Origin: Aquisalinus flavus
GTDB taxonomy: Bacteria > Pseudomonadota > Alphaproteobacteria > Caulobacterales > Parvularculaceae
DNA: 64,000 nucleotides
Direction: 5' to 3'
Assembly (NCBI RefSeq): GCF_022559625.1
Contig: NZ_CP042288.1
Span: 3,071,333-3,135,332 of the forward strand
This document shows positions 63,916-64,000 of the stretch, piece by piece. The first letter of the stretch is position 1, and each line of letters opens with the position of its first letter. Made by a program: the position numbers and the translations under genes. The notes beneath the pieces were generated by a model. That model saw only the letters and a program-made list of their open reading frames with translations, was not told the DNA's origin and searched no databases.

Positions 63916-64000
63916 GATTGAAATAGGGGCTGACCTAGGAGATTAACGTCTCTAAGGTTGGCTGATGCAGCTAAAGCATTCAAAACTCACGCATTTCCAG

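Overview
The window is about 64 kb of high-GC chromosome from an alphaproteobacterium. Four things support this: a DivL-type pseudo-histidine kinase with Tyr in place of the phospho-accepting His; a chvI-chvG-hprK-EIIA(Man)-ptsH block with a short HPr kinase; opgGH; and alphaproteobacterial-type intergenic palindromes. TonB-dependent receptors and a GH3/gluconate locus suit an aerobic heterotroph, perhaps near Caulobacterales, Maricaulales or Parvularculales. The genus cannot be settled from the sequence alone.

Left part (0-16 kb): a Tat-exported aminotransferase, then a GH3 beta-glucosidase, an SMP-30 lactonase lipoprotein and a GntP permease that read as one glucoside/gluconate unit, with a convergent zinc alcohol dehydrogenase. 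Next are opgG-opgH (periplasmic glucans), a sterol-desaturase-family enzyme and a large TonB-dependent receptor. From 16 to 26 kb lie housekeeping genes (YggT, DUF167, folD, rpe, a heparinase II/III-fold protein, purH, glutamate-type dehydrogenase), interrupted by a soluble CapD/WbpM-like nucleotide-sugar enzyme. From 26 to 31 kb, on the minus strand, are a membrane protein, a TPR protein, divL and a TonB-like protein.

Middle (31-45 kb): a branched-chain amino acid catabolic locus. The four BCKDH subunit genes run on the minus strand. Acyl-CoA dehydrogenase, thiolase, mmsA, an SDR and mmsB run divergently on the plus strand. A low-GC GIY-YIG nuclease gene sits beside it, and methylglyoxal synthase follows.

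The accessory island (45.2-49.7 kb) is the most unusual part. It has long gene-free stretches with strong composite palindromes, a small membrane protein, and an AT-rich two-gene module (minimal nucleotidyltransferase plus DUF262 protein) that is my best candidate for an undescribed defence or toxin-antitoxin-like system. It ends with a decayed REP-associated tyrosine transposase with its REP hairpins, duplicated in tandem and interrupted by a 52-residue membrane ORF.

Right part (49.7-64 kb): ahcY with an upstream palindromic operator candidate, an SDR, a low-molecular-weight phosphatase, a sirtuin, a pterin dehydratase, a repeat-rich membrane protein, the ChvI/ChvG-PTS regulatory block, a second TonB-dependent-receptor-like barrel lacking a normal signal peptide, cytochrome b561, and two AT-rich unknown genes at the edge. 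No tRNA, rRNA, CRISPR array, integrase or intact transposase was seen.
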